From positions 3,702,218 to 3,766,217 of the forward strand of contig JAVLUZ010000150.1 of NCBI GenBank assembly GCA_036768485.1: a DNA stretch of 64,000 nucleotides, given 5' to 3'. The stretch comes from Mermis nigrescens. Lineage: Eukaryota; Nematoda; Enoplea; Mermithida; Mermithidae. The notes under the pieces were generated by a model, which saw nothing but the letters and a program-made list of their open reading frames with translations, was not told the DNA's origin and ran no database searches. The position numbers and the translations under genes are program-made. Positions 37,166 through 47,700 of this stretch are shown one piece after another. Position 1 is the first letter of the stretch, and each line of letters starts with the position of its first letter.

Positions 37166-37695
37166 TCGCTATTCATGCGATACATTGTGTTGAGCAAGCA
37201 TGCACATAGGAGGGGTGAGGGAAGGGGGTACCTCCGCTGCGGGGTCAGCCAGAAAGGTACTGTTCGGCGATTTTGAGCTGCCGGAACATTTTTGCATCAT
37301 TTTTGAGGTCAAAAGCAGTAAAAATGGTAAAAATTTTCCGGCTTTTCGCGCTGGATTAGTATTTTTATGAACTTTTACTCAGAAGGCGCCCAAAATTGAT
37401 CAATTTCTGTATTTTTTAGTGCTAGAAGTGATTTAATGCAGTCAAAATAGATTAAAAGTACTATATCACCATCGAAAACAACGTTTTATAGGCAATTTGG
37501 ACCATTTCGGTCGTTTAAACAGCAACAAAATCGTGAACGTTAAATTTACTGTTTTGGATTTCTGGGATGTCACCCCCCCCTCTCAAGCCTGGCCTTTGTA
37601 CACCTATGGTGTTGAGGCTAGTGCTGGTGTAGCTTTCTCCCGACTTCCGTTGTATCACAGACGTTAAGTTTGTTTCTCGAATTACGGCTAAATGG

Positions 37696-37977
37696 CAGGC
37701 CCGCAGCCAGGATTTCTTGACTAGGGATGCGAGCGCAATTTAAAGTGTGACCACTCAAGCATAAGTTGTTAAATATCGTATTCAGCTTTACAAAACTGAT
37801 CAAAAATAGCTTGAAACGGCTAAATTTCACAAGACTTAACATGATCTTATCATATTTCAAGCGTTTTTGCATAAATTTTATAGCTCCTTTCATTTTAAGC
37901 GCCATTTTTCTATTTTTAACATGCGGGACCGGGGCTGCGGCCGCACCACTACCTGCCCCCCACTGGTTACGCGCCTG
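37696..37977. repeat. Diverged relative of the CAGGCCC-ended element
   Basis: It starts CAGGCCCGCAGCCAGGAT and ends GGTTACGCGCCTG. It is a third, older copy just outside the tandem duplication. Confidence 0.5.
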
Positions 37978-38050
37978 GGTGGTGTAGTGGGCAGCACGCT
38001 TGGCCGATATCCATGGAACTCGGGTTCGATTTCCGGCTAGCCAAATGTTT
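37978..38050 (+). repeat. tRNA-derived SINE head, copy 3
   Basis: GGTGTAGTGGGCAGCACGC and GGGTTCGATTTCC form A- and B-box-like motifs. It is diverged from copies 1 and 2 and shares their 3' text 'atgtttttagctattcatgc', so the 3' tail belongs to the element. Confidence 0.55.
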
Positions 38051-38349
38051 TTAGCTATTCATGCAGTACTTTTACGGATCAACTCAACGTCAGTCAGTAC
38101 ATAGTTGTTGTTTATGGCAGCTGGAAATTTTTAAGTGAAAAGCGCAAGTTTTTGTGACTGTTGATAAAAACAGTGTAAACGTCAATTTGTAGTACGAGAC
38201 CTACGGCATTTACGGATGTGCTTTTGAGCTTTTATGTACACGGAAAGGTTTTTAGATTTTTATTTATTTTTGCCATTTACTCTTTTTGTCCTGAAAAATG
38301 ATTTCATTCTTTTGGTTGAATAAATGTCCTAAGGTACATAGGTACATAC

Positions 38350-38566
38350 ATGTAACGGCTCGAAATTTTGGATGGGGGATTCTGGGCCATTTTAAGGGGA
38401 AGGGAGGGAGTATATAACCTACAAGGTTTGGCCACAAACGGCCAAAAAGCGCCTTAAAAATTCAATTTTTTCCAAAAATAGGGAGGGAGTCAAAAATTTT
38501 CTGCTTTGGAAGGGGATGGGGAGGACGGCCGACTTTGGGTGAGGGGATTCCCCATCCCTCTGTAAC
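38350..38566. repeat. Dispersed repeat family D, copy 2
   Basis: It starts 'gtaacggctcgaaatttt', with the same order of landmarks as the copy at 28287, and ends 'ccccatccctctgtaac'. Confidence 0.65.
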
Positions 38567-38702
38567 ATGTATGTGATTAGTACGTTTGTGATGTCCCCAT
38601 TGGGATAATCGGTAAGAAACCAATGAATGGTTAATTTAAACTGAAATTATTATTTCTACAATACTTCATTTATTTCTTTCATTAAATTTTTTTCTATTTG
38701 AG

Positions 38703-38865
38703 ATCCGAATTAATAATCAATATTGAACGGAATCATCGCTATTGGAAGAAAGAATTAGACGATGACGATACAGTTAATAATCAGGAAGCGGAAGAACGGA
38801 AACCCAGCAAAACAGACTCGGAAATGGAGACCATCCAAGAGGACGATGAGGCGGATGATTTGTAG
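38703..38865 (+). CDS. PDE3: Probable last PDE3 exon (C-terminal tail)
   Basis: After acceptor TTCTATTTGAG it supplies one base plus 53 codons and a TAG. NHRYWKKELDDDD followed by an acidic tail ending ETIQEDDEADDL resembles the C-terminus of vertebrate PDE3 (the NHKxWK segment and its acidic tail), and the base composition is coding-like against an AT-rich background. It needs a donor ending two bases into a codon. The only such site I found in the preceding exon is at 32344|32345, and an unseen small exon is an alternative. Confidence 0.75.
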
Positions 38866-39344
38866 TGAAATAGCGTTGTTATGACTTCAGCTGTGAAATT
38901 ATTTTCAAAAAATATTTATTTTAACGAGTTTTGACGGGTTAAAATCATACATTATCTTTGGGAGGTTTCACTTCGAAATTTTTTCACTTGCTCTTCCCCC
39001 TAAATTCTCTCATTTTCCAAAAATTTACTGAAAGTTCGAGAAAAGGCGCTTCTTAAAGCATTCTAAGCCATCTGTTTGCTCAAAAGTGTCACATTTTCGG
39101 CACTTCGCACCATATACTCATGTTTTAACTATATTTTGCTCAATTTGTTCTGACTTTTATGATTTTTTCGGAACTTTTTTATTTTTATGCTTGAACGATT
39201 AAGCATCGTCAAAAACGCCGAAAAACGAAGTTTTTGACGCGTATCCACCATTCTTGGGTCTAGAAAACGACACTCTAAAATTTTACCCCTGCCCCAAAGT
39301 TCCCATGTTGCACATGTCTTATCGAAATCAATAGTGGGACTCGT
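38866..39344. other. PDE3 3' flank with a C-rich repeat fragment
   Basis: The stretch 38960-39310 resembles 24440-24740 and 54340-54720 ('caaaagtgtc', 'cgcttcgcaccatatac', 'ttgacgcgtatccacca', C-rich edges). No clear AATAAA was found near the stop. Confidence 0.5.
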
Positions 39345-39590
39345 CACCATAGGTTGGTAGTACCAAAATTCTGGGGGATGTGCAAGATTTTTCAAAGATC
39401 TAAAAATTGTCTTTAAAATGGTGGTATGGCGAAAAAAAACACCATTTTTCAACGTTTATCATTGAGCACTATCCATTGGCATCGAAAATTTGCGAAAAAA
39501 GACTAAATAAATTCCAAAAATTGAATTCTGGGTGGGTATTCGGCCTTCTGGGGGTGTATACCTCCCAAACCCTCACGCCACATGTGCTCG
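39345..39590 (-). repeat. Dispersed repeat family A, copy 12
   Basis: Reverse copy from 'caccataggttggtagtacc' to a G/C-rich end near 39580, followed by a second partial end near 39600-39660. Confidence 0.8.
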
Positions 39591-39664
39591 TGACCATTCA
39601 TGGGCAGCGAAAAAACTTCTGGGTGCAGGGAGTGTACACCCCGCACGCCCGTGTGCTCGTAACT

Positions 39665-40832
39665 TGAGCAGAAGGTGCACGCGTGATCGATTTGAGGGTT
39701 AGCAGAAGAGCCTTAGCTCTTTTAATAGCCTAAAAAATTGGAAGACTGCTAAAAAAATATGTCTTTTTTCTGGTCAGTTTCACAAAACTTTGCGAGTAAA
39801 GTTTTGATTTTCATTCATTTGTCAGTTTTGAATGTTGCCCTCACACTATGAATGTGATTGGTATTGGATACTTTTTAGAATTGATGCAATAGGTTTTTAC
39901 GTAAACTGACAAAATTTGATAAGTAGTGATGAATTTCCGATGAGAATTAAAGCCAGATTTAAACAGGGTTTCAAAATTTTGACTTTTCTTCATAAGTAAA
40001 GAATTTTCTGTGTATGCGTTTGGTATCAGTCTGTATCATGCAATGTCAAGGTACCTAATTTTAAGAGTGAATGTCTGTAAGAACCACGCTGCCTGACTTG
40101 TATAAGTCAAAAATTAACCTATGCGCATTTTAACATATATGTGTAGTGAACATTTTTACGCCGACTTCAATGGTGGGCATTGTTTTGCATGAAATTGACT
40201 TTTCGCTGAGATAGCGCAGCGTAAAGTTACGAAAATTTGCATATTTCACGTTTTTGACCCACAATGACATATTCTAACGTAGGTCTTCAACCAATTTACT
40301 TTTTCAATCAATTTTTTATTAGAATTCCGCATTCTGAAAATGCACAGCTTTAAGGAAGAAATCAACTTTTAAGGTCTCAATAAGGATTTGTACAGTTAAT
40401 CTAGCTTCAATCAATATGCTAAAATTGCTATATTTTTGCCTATAATGCCCGAAGCAAAGGCGAGATCAAGCTGAAATTCTACCAGTCTTTGGTCCATCCA
40501 TGTTTGTAAATATATGTGAAAAATTAAAAAAAAATAATTATTTTTTGAGAAATTAAATTTTTTGTAAAGAGATTAGCTTCAAAAAAGATATTTTTGAGTC
40601 CTATTTTACCAGCTCTTTGAGTCACAATTATTAAACCATCTGAAATGTCGTGAAAACGTGCAGTTTTGTAGAGTATTGATTGATGCACAGACATATACTG
40701 GCATCAATAACAAAACGATCGAACAAAAATGTAACAAAATACAGGCGCTATGATTGAGTACAGTATTCGAACCTTTTGTCTGGCGCGCTGTGTTATTCGC
40801 TACAGTCATCGTAAAATTATTAACTAATCTAC
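39665..40832. other. Intergenic, nothing recognised
   Basis: AT-rich, with a possible family B fragment near 39680-39790. No exon or RNA seen. Confidence 0.4.
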
Positions 40833-40836
40833 TATA

Positions 40837-41005
40837 GTCTGTTTCACATAACTTCGTGCACAAATTCTGAGAATTTTCAACGACAGTAAGTTGAAGGTTA
40901 CGAAAATTATATATCAGATCAGAGGTCAATGCTGTAACCGCAATCTGTCAGCTTATTGTCGATAGACAGCTTTCAAATTTATGACCGAAGTTGTATGAAA
41001 CAGAC
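40837..41005. mobile_element. TA-flanked MITE (GTCTGTTTCA ends)
   Basis: Inverted ends GTCTGTTTCACATAACTTCG and CGAAGTTGTATGAAACAGAC, flanked by TA at 40835-40836 and 41006-41007. It is short with no coding content, so probably mobilised by a TA-targeting DDE transposase. The same termini occur in the tandem duplication and near 34448. Confidence 0.75.
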
Positions 41006-41011
41006 TATGTA

Positions 41012-41799
41012 CTAGTAAAGAAAAATGCTCCGATGGAACAAAAAAGATGAATATGCTTGGAATTGTGGATTATTAAGGATGTAAAAGGAGGGGACTAGGA
41101 AGAATCTACCTAAAGTCGCAAAATCTGCTAAAAAATCACACTTTCTCTAAGCAACGCAAAAAATCGAAGTATATTCTGCGGCCTCTAAAAAGTGTCTTTT
41201 TTAAATAATTTTCAAAATTTCAGATAATAAACGAAATCTACAATGTTTCCTTTTTTTAAATTGCTGGCAAGTAGCAATATTAACTAGCTTCGTATCCTGA
41301 TTGAAAGAAAACTTAGTGGTATTGTATTTAAAGTTGTTTTATTTTGCTATGAGCATTATAGCAAGCAAAGCAGGGGCCGATTGATTAGTGCACACAATCG
41401 TTACGGGCATGCTAGTGTACCTACATTTAGTCTGTTTCAAGTCAACTCACGCGTTTCCTACTGTTTTGAACCAACAATTCTTGCAATTGTTTTGGATGCA
41501 CCGATGTTTGCTATTTCATTCAATTGGCTTAGAAAGACTGTACTCGATTTCATTTACCATAGCTGCTGCATAGCTAACGTGCTGCTTTTTCAATCATTTT
41601 TATGGTTAAATATTTATTATAATGTGTTGACCGCAGAATATACTTCGATTTTTGCGTTGCTTAGAGAAAGTGTGATTTTTAGCAGATTTTGCGACTTAAG
41701 GTAGATCTCTTCCTAGTCCCCTCCTTTTACATCCTTAATAATCCACAATTCCAAGTATATTCATCTTTTTTGTTCCATCGGAGCATTTTTCTTTGCTAG
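41012..41799. mobile_element. Long-TIR MITE, copy 2
   Basis: Ends CTAGTAAAGAAAAATGCTCC and GGAGCATTTTTCTTTGCTAG, with TA on both sides (41010-41011 and 41800-41801). The inverted identity runs inward for roughly 190 bp. Related to 17820-18351, including the inner 'gcaacgcaaaaaatcgaag' segments. Open frames inside lack recognisable domains. Confidence 0.85.
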
Positions 41800-41852
41800 T
41801 ACCCTACCTTTAATTAGCATGATTTCAGTGCATCAGTCAGCAAACACATACC

Positions 41853-44082
41853 GGCCGGTTGCTCGACTCCACCTTAACGCCAACGACCATTAAGATTCCC
41901 TTAACGAAACCATTAACGTTAAGGTAAAACCTTAACTAATGGTTTCGTTAAGGTTCGTGGAAATCGGGTTGCTCGACTTGGCCATTAATTAATGGTCGAG
42001 CATTTGTGAAGGAAAGTTTAAGGGTGCCATTAAAGAAACCATTAACAAAAACCTTTAATGGCTGCATCAAGGGAAATCTAATGGTAGCGTTAAGGTAAGC
42101 TTAATGGTTGCGTTAAGGGAAGTTTAATGGTTGTGTTAAGTTCACACGCATTACATGAGAATTTAAATGTCTTGATTAGAATACATAGATATAAAACCTT
42201 GAGACCATAGTCATTGAAAATTCGAATTTTCTTTTATTTTACTCTTTTGATGCTTGACTTTTGGTGTTGGTTCGAATTCGGCTGATAATGGATTGCAGTG
42301 ACAGCGATACACTTAATTAGGAAAATAAAGGAAAACGCTCGTTAGTTTGGGTAAAACATAATTGGTTGCTTGCGATGATATGGAAATTAAAAAAAATAGA
42401 GAAATAAAAATAGGGAAATACAATTTTGATTTTAGCGCATTTTCGGCAACAGCTAAAGAAAATGAAGAAGTTAAATGAAAAAACTCGTTCTCGAATAAAA
42501 TCAGGGTTGGCAAGGCTGGGTTTTTGGGTTTTTAGCGGGTTTTTTGGGTGCAAAAAATTATTGGGTTTCGGGTTTTTATCCACAGGTTACCAATTTTTCA
42601 AATAGACTGAAATAAATACTGTAGGTGATTCAAATTGTATTTCCAATCTCTTTTTGTTTGCTTTATGCTGTTCCTTTGACTAGTAAAGGCTAACCAACCT
42701 CAGTCTGGTCAACACAGTGCCATGCTCAAAAATCTCAGCCCCTAGTTCACAATTGCCATCCCATGCTGCAAAACAGGGCGCTTTTATTCAGCCACCTCAA
42801 TAGCCCACACTTTTCTGAGTTCGACCAATTTTTCTATTTCTAATATTTTTTGAGAGCCAGTGCATTTTTTTGATCAAAATCTGGTAATGTCCGAGCATTG
42901 AAGAGGAAGATAAATATGTACATATATGTATGTGGCAACCGCAGTGAACGATCGATTTTGTTGTTGGATTTCAATATTAGCTGCATAGAGTTGTTGCTCT
43001 TTGTTTTTCTCGTTTCTTGCAGCTGTTAGAGTATTCCTAGCTACTTTATGTAGCTCTAAATGTCATTTTTATTAAAAAACCCAATAAAACCCCAATAAAG
43101 CACAAAAAACCAAAAAAAACCAAATAACCTAAAAACCCAAAGTTCAAAATGTTCAAATCTGGGTTTTTCCCATACCCCTGAATAAAATCTTTATTAAAAT
43201 TTATTGTCATTAAAATGAACCAATGGATTTCATTTGACCGTGGATCGACGAGCATGTATCATATTATTAAATAAAAGAATAATGAAAGAAGCTTTACTTT
43301 TTAAGTGTGAAATGTTATCATTTAGTTATCTCGTGAAAACGATAATTGCATACATGAAGTCTCTATAAGAACCGCGTTTTAATTGTCATAAAATTATGTA
43401 GTTGGAAAAATTTAATAGTTAAAAAAATTTCTTTTTTATGTAAAGATGAGGTTTGTATCAGCCATTTTTCTACAATTCGCATTGTCAGTAGGCAGCGCCT
43501 GCAGCTAGAAAAAGGATAAAATAATATTATTGTTATGAAATCTTCAGTATTAAGGATAACTTGCTAAATCTAAATCGGTCATAAAAATTTATCGTCATTG
43601 AAATTAGTCAAAGGACTTCTTTGACTTCGAATCGGCGAGAGCTTGTCATAATAGTAAAAATCGGAACGATAGGAAGAAGCGCCATTTTTCAATGTGAAAA
43701 ATAATCAATGAGTTCGTTAATGTAGCTCTTGACCTACCTTAAAGAATGAACCTTAACAAAACCATTAAAGTCGTTAAGGTGAAGCCCAGCAACCCAATTT
43801 ACCTTAAAGAGACCATTAAACGCTTAATGGAAGCGTTAAGGTTTCAGTCGAGCAACCGGTTTAAAGGTAGACATTAAAAAACTGAGCCTTAATTAATGGC
43901 TGCACTAAGGTGGAGTCCAGCAACCGAAATTTAAATCGACCATTAGACTTCCCTTAAAGTCGAGCTTAATGGTGGAGTCGAGCAACCCGATTTTTTTAAT
44001 GGTTTCGTTAAGGTAGAAATCGGACTTAACGCGACCATTAATTAATGGTTGCGTTAAGGTGACCATTAACGTTAAGGTAAAC
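41853..44082. mobile_element. Foldback-like element with palindromic TTAACG arrays
   Basis: The left part (about 41853-42135) starts GGTTGCTCGACTCCACCTTA and is packed with the motifs CCATTAACGTTAAGG, CCTTAACGAAACCATTA and CCATTAATTAATGG. The right part (about 43725-44082) carries the same motifs and repeated GGAGTCGAGCAACC ends. The two ends are therefore inverted arrays, each themselves palindromic. A hAT-like element sits in the middle. The right end runs into an assembly gap, so the boundary and any target duplication are not visible. Confidence 0.7.
42502..43180. mobile_element. hAT-like element with perfect 8-bp flanks
   Basis: Left end CAGGGTTGGCAAGGCTGGG, right end GGGTTTTTCCCATACCCCTG. 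AATAAAAT occurs exactly at 42494-42501 and 43181-43188. Subterminal regions are rich in GGGTTTTT and its complement. The CAGGGTTG start is typical of hAT elements. No transposase. Confidence 0.85.
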
Positions 44083-44099
44083 NNNNNNNNNNNNNNNNN
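44083..44099. other. Assembly gap (17 N)
   Basis: Seventeen undetermined bases sit between two array-type element ends, where a repeat collapse is likely. Confidence 0.99.
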
Positions 44100-44399
44100 A
44101 CAATTATCCTAACAGCGCAATGCAACAGACCCACCATTCCCAACAGCCCCATCGTTCCAATAGCCCCACCGTCCCAGCAGCTCCTAGTAATCCCATCAGC
44201 CTCAATTACTGCAATCTTTATTATAATATATAAATAATCGGAATATTGTTTTGTGAAGATATTTTTTAGTATTCTCCAGTTCTTATGTTCATCAAAACAT
44301 AAACGAGTGTGCAGGTTTACACTTTCAGAATAAGTCTACCTATGAAACTGGTAGACCTGTCAAATTGAAGCTTCAGCAGTGTGCTCAATCCAGGATTTT

Positions 44400-44670
44400 G
44401 CCTCATTCGAGTCATCTCGCATGATGGATCCATGCTTCAGTATGGTCTACTCTACAATGCCAGAAAAAAATGAAAAATGTTCTCAGTGAAAAAATGGAAA
44501 GACAAGTATTAAAATTATAGGAAAATCAAAACTTTCACGCTAATCTGTTTTAAAATAGCCAGAAAATGTGGATTAGCGGAGTTTTTATGCTATTTTAACA
44601 TTCATACCAGTTTTGAGGTCAATTTTTGGCTCAAAACTTGTTCTCCTGACCGGTCGTCTTGTGCATCTAT
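44400..44670. repeat. Dispersed repeat family B (inside the 17-bp-array element)
   Basis: Landmarks 'aaaatagccagaaaatgtgg', 'cataccagttttgaggtcaa' and 'gtgcatctatg' are present. Confidence 0.55.
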
Positions 44671-44814
44671 GATTATAACAGCGAACAAATTCTGTGGCTC
44701 CTGGTGGATTAAAGTGACCGAAAAATGTGCCAAAAATAGAATTCTGGGTTCCAACATAATTCGGGGGATTTCCAGAATTTCGGGTTGGGGGTTAAACTCG
44801 TGTTAGCTTAGGAC

Positions 44815-45190
44815 AGTTCGACTGTTGGAAAGGTAGGACTGCTGGAACGATGAACTGCTGGGAATTGATGGGGCTCTTGGGACTGGTGGGGCTGTTGGGA
44901 TTATTGGTGGGGTTGTTAAGAGCGGTTGGTGACCCCGGGGAAACGGTGGGACTGTTTGGGATTGGTGGGGTTGTTTGGGATTGGTAGGGCAGTTGGGATT
45001 GGTGAGGCTGTTGGGATTGGTGTGGCTATTGGGATTATTGGTGGAGCTGTATGGTGGGACTGTTGGGATTAAGGTGGAGCTGTTTGGGATGGTGGGGTAG
45101 TTGGGATGGTGGGGCTGTTGGGATGGTGGGGCTGTTGGGATGGTGGAGCTGTTGGGATGGTGGGGCTGTTGGGACTAGTGGGGCTGTTGT
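44815..45190 (+). repeat. 17-bp minisatellite array
   Basis: More than a dozen GGTGGGGCTGTTGGGAT-like units. The rightmost ones (45080-45175) are nearly identical and contiguous, and the left ones are diverged. Confidence 0.9.
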
Positions 45191-45324
45191 CACCAATCCG
45201 TGCATGTGAGGCTTTACAACTAATTAGATAACCTATCTACAGTAAATCGTAAAACCAGAAAGAATACCATCGTGCAAAAATAACTTTCTGATCTGTTCAA
45301 CCAGATATATGTAGAGTAACTAAA

Positions 45325-45470
45325 CAGATCCAGATCCAGACCGAGATCGGGTTCTGGTTTTCTGGCGAGATCCAGATCAGATAACCAGATCCAAAAATAA
45401 CCAGATCCAGATCCAGATGATCTGGATCTAAATCCGGATAAAAAGATCAGATCCAGATGATCTTTTACAT
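45325..45470. repeat. GATCCA simple repeat
   Basis: Imperfect units of 'agatccagatc' in both orientations. Confidence 0.8.
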
Positions 45471-45534
45471 CACTGAGTTACAGTAATTTAGAAAAATAGT
45501 TTGCCGAGCGAATTCATGCTCTAGATTAAAAAAT

Positions 45535-45806
45535 AAAAATTACATATAAGTCCCCATGTGTAAGGAGTGCATAAGCACTTTATAGGTCCACGCTTGCGTA
45601 TATAGACGGCTATCAAACAGTGATTACTTCCGTCTAAAAAATGCAACACGTTGGAATATTTAAAAGAAAATGTAGCAAAATTCACTAAAGGTTGATAAAC
45701 AAGATATATGTATGTAGTTTGCGCTGAAGTATTTGAGATTATGACCACTGTTGAAGTTTTTCATGACGGCGAACGGACTGCGGCGAAGGCAATCAGGGTT
45801 GCCAAG
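45535..45806. repeat. Short duplicated host segment, copy 1
   Basis: 'ataagtcc', 'atgtgtaag', 'ttataggtccac', 'agacggctat' and 'cgaacggactgcgg' recur in order at 47785-48010, and both copies end in a GTTGCCAAG/TTGCCAAG hAT-like start. The Harbinger element sits between them, in the first copy. Confidence 0.65.
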
Positions 45807-45830
45807 TTAAGCCCGGTTCAGGAGTAAAAG

Positions 45831-46050
45831 TCGGCGATATCGCCGATTTTTGTCGGCGATATCGCCGATTCAACCGATTCAGTCGGGAAAGTCGCCGATA
45901 TCGCCGACAAAAATCGGGAAAGTCGGCGATATCGCCGACGAAAGTCGGGAAAGTCGGCGATATCGCCGACTAAAAATCGGGAAAATCGTATAGGAATCGG
46001 CGATATCGCCGACAAAAATCGGAAAAGTCGTAAGAATCGGCGATATCGCC
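45831..46050. repeat. Left palindrome array (TCGGCGATATCGCCGA)
   Basis: About seven 16-bp palindromes at roughly 30-40-bp spacing, one variant having TCGCC. They are possible transposase binding sites (inference). Confidence 0.9.
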
Positions 46051-46153
46051 GACAAAAATCGGGAAAGTCGGCAATAGGTACAAATGACCAACATACGATA
46101 ATGACCAGCACAACAGTACATACACAAATTCCAGTCAGATCGATTATCAGGAT

Positions 46154-47030
46154 GGAATGCATGCAGTTGTGTGAGATATTGCAGGTATACTTAGCTTTTA
46201 AAGTTTACAAATCAATTCGTAAGTCAAGACGACAAACCCGTTATATTTTCGAAATTAGGGAAAGATATGGTCACTACCACGCATTAGTTCCCCATATGCG
46301 TTTGAATGACGAACAAAAGTTTTTTCAAATTCTTTCGAATGTTACCAACGAAATTCGATGAATTATTATACAAAATTCGGCTTCTGATACAAAAGAGTTG
46401 TAAATGGCGAAAACCCATTTCCTCTGGCGAAAGGTTAGCCATTACATTACGTTACTTGCCCACTGGAGAAGACATGCAAAGCATTTCATTTAGCTTTCGA
46501 GTTGAAGTATCGACAGTTTCAGGAATTATTCGCGAAACTTGTGAAGCGCTTTGGAGTGTTTTTGCAGCCCAATTATCTACCACTACCTACTATGGAGACT
46601 TGGAAATCGATTGCGGTAGATTTTGAAAATATTTGGCAATTTCCGCATTGTATAGGTGCAATGGATGGAAAGCATTTCACTATTCAGGCGCCAAAGTTAA
46701 GCGGATCTCAGTTTTTAATTACAAGCAACGATTTAGCAAAATTCTGCTGGCTGTTGTGGATGCCCATTATGAATCTGTGGTCGTAGACATCGGGGGTGAT
46801 GGTCATATGAACGATGGGGGATTGTTTGCATCATCGGCTTTAGGACGTGGATTAGCACATGGGTCGCTGCAAATACCCGAAGCCACACTCGTCAGTGGGT
46901 TTGATAAAGAACTACCATTCGTATTGGTCGGAGATCAAGGATTTACGTTAAAGCCCTATTTAATGCGACCTTACCCAGATAATCACTTGACTGAAGAGAA
47001 GAAAATTTTCAATTATAGGTATAAATTCAG
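46154..47030 (+). pseudogene. Harbinger-type DDE transposase, frameshifted
   Basis: Fragments in all three forward frames together follow the Harbinger transposase order. First, an N-terminal helical region with RYGHYHALVPHMRLND; then a region with ERLAITLRYLPTGED and STVSGIIRETCEALW; then the first acidic motif in IGAMDGKHF; then LLAVVDAHYESVVVDIGGDG with the second; then FVLVGDQGFTLKPYLMRPYP, where family members usually have GDxAFPL, with the third. At least three frame changes (near 46350, 46560-46600 and 46700) break it, so it is inactive as it stands. Confidence 0.92.
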
Positions 47031-47079
47031 TTTTACAAGAATTTTTTGGGAATCAGCAGCACACATAAGCGAAGGGGGT

Positions 47080-47200
47080 CTGGAGCATACATGCATGTGT
47101 GGGGGTTGGGGGGTTGTCGTGAGTCGTGCGTCCACACCTGAGCGTAGGGGGTTGGGGGAGTATGCACCCTCAGAAACCAAAACACCCCCCAAAAAGTCAG
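47080..47200 (+). repeat. Family A terminus inserted in the Harbinger element
   Basis: Two G-rich ends ('tgcatgtgtgggggttgggg' and 'gagcgtagggggttggggga') followed by 'tatgcaccctcagaaacc', then lost. A truncated copy. Confidence 0.6.
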
Positions 47201-47429
47201 TTGAATATCAGCTAATTAAAATTCATGACGTAAGATAGTGAGCAGTATAGTTTTTCCGTACTCGCAGCTAAAAATACGAAATTTACTCAATCGGATTTGT
47301 CATGTAATCAGGCACCTAGATTGGTGGTACACCTATATAACTTTATGATGATCTTCATGAACATCTATATACGTGCTTAATTAGACAACTGCTTACCTAG
47401 CGCTACCTCAATGCACAAAAATCGGCGAT

Positions 47430-47700
47430 ATCGTAGAAAAATAGGATGGGTTCCTATTCTTACGATTTTAGTCTGGCGATATCGCCGACAAAAATCGTAA
47501 AAGTCGGCGATATCGCCGACTAAAATCGGGAAAGTCGGCGATATCGCCGACTAAAAATCGGGAAAATCGTAAGAGTCGGCGATATCGCCGACAAAAATCG
47601 GGAAAGTCGTAGGAATCGGCGATATCGCCGACTTAAAAATCGGGAGAATCGGGGCACTTCTGAACCGGGAAAAGTGTCGGCGATGTCGGCGATATCGCCG
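47430..47700. repeat. Right palindrome array (TCGGCGATATCGCCGA)
   Basis: Six or seven palindromes with the same spacers as the left array, in mirrored order. Confidence 0.9.

Larger units (their letters stand above)
35316..37616. repeat. Tandem duplication, unit 2
   Basis: Second copy of the unit that starts near 33041, ending at a shared 'cctatggtgttgaggc'. The junction with unit 1 falls at the start of a forward family A copy. Confidence 0.9.
44100..45190. mobile_element. Second foldback-like element with 17-bp arrays (left end cut by gap)
   Basis: The left end (44100-44210) reads in C-rich units such as CCCAACAGCCCCAC. The right end (about 44815-45190) is a long array of GGTGGGGCTGTTGGGAT. 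The arrays are in inverse orientation around about 600 bp that includes a family B repeat. The unit length (17 bp) and 12 of 17 bases agree with the array of the element at 657-1976. The left terminus is lost in the gap. Confidence 0.7.

Noticed and set aside
44815..45190. CRISPR-like array
   Set aside because: Units are contiguous 17-mers without unique spacers, in a eukaryotic transposon context.
47130..47238. C-terminal continuation of the transposase frame
   Set aside because: The frame runs into a family A terminus inserted after the last conserved motif, so this part is not transposase.
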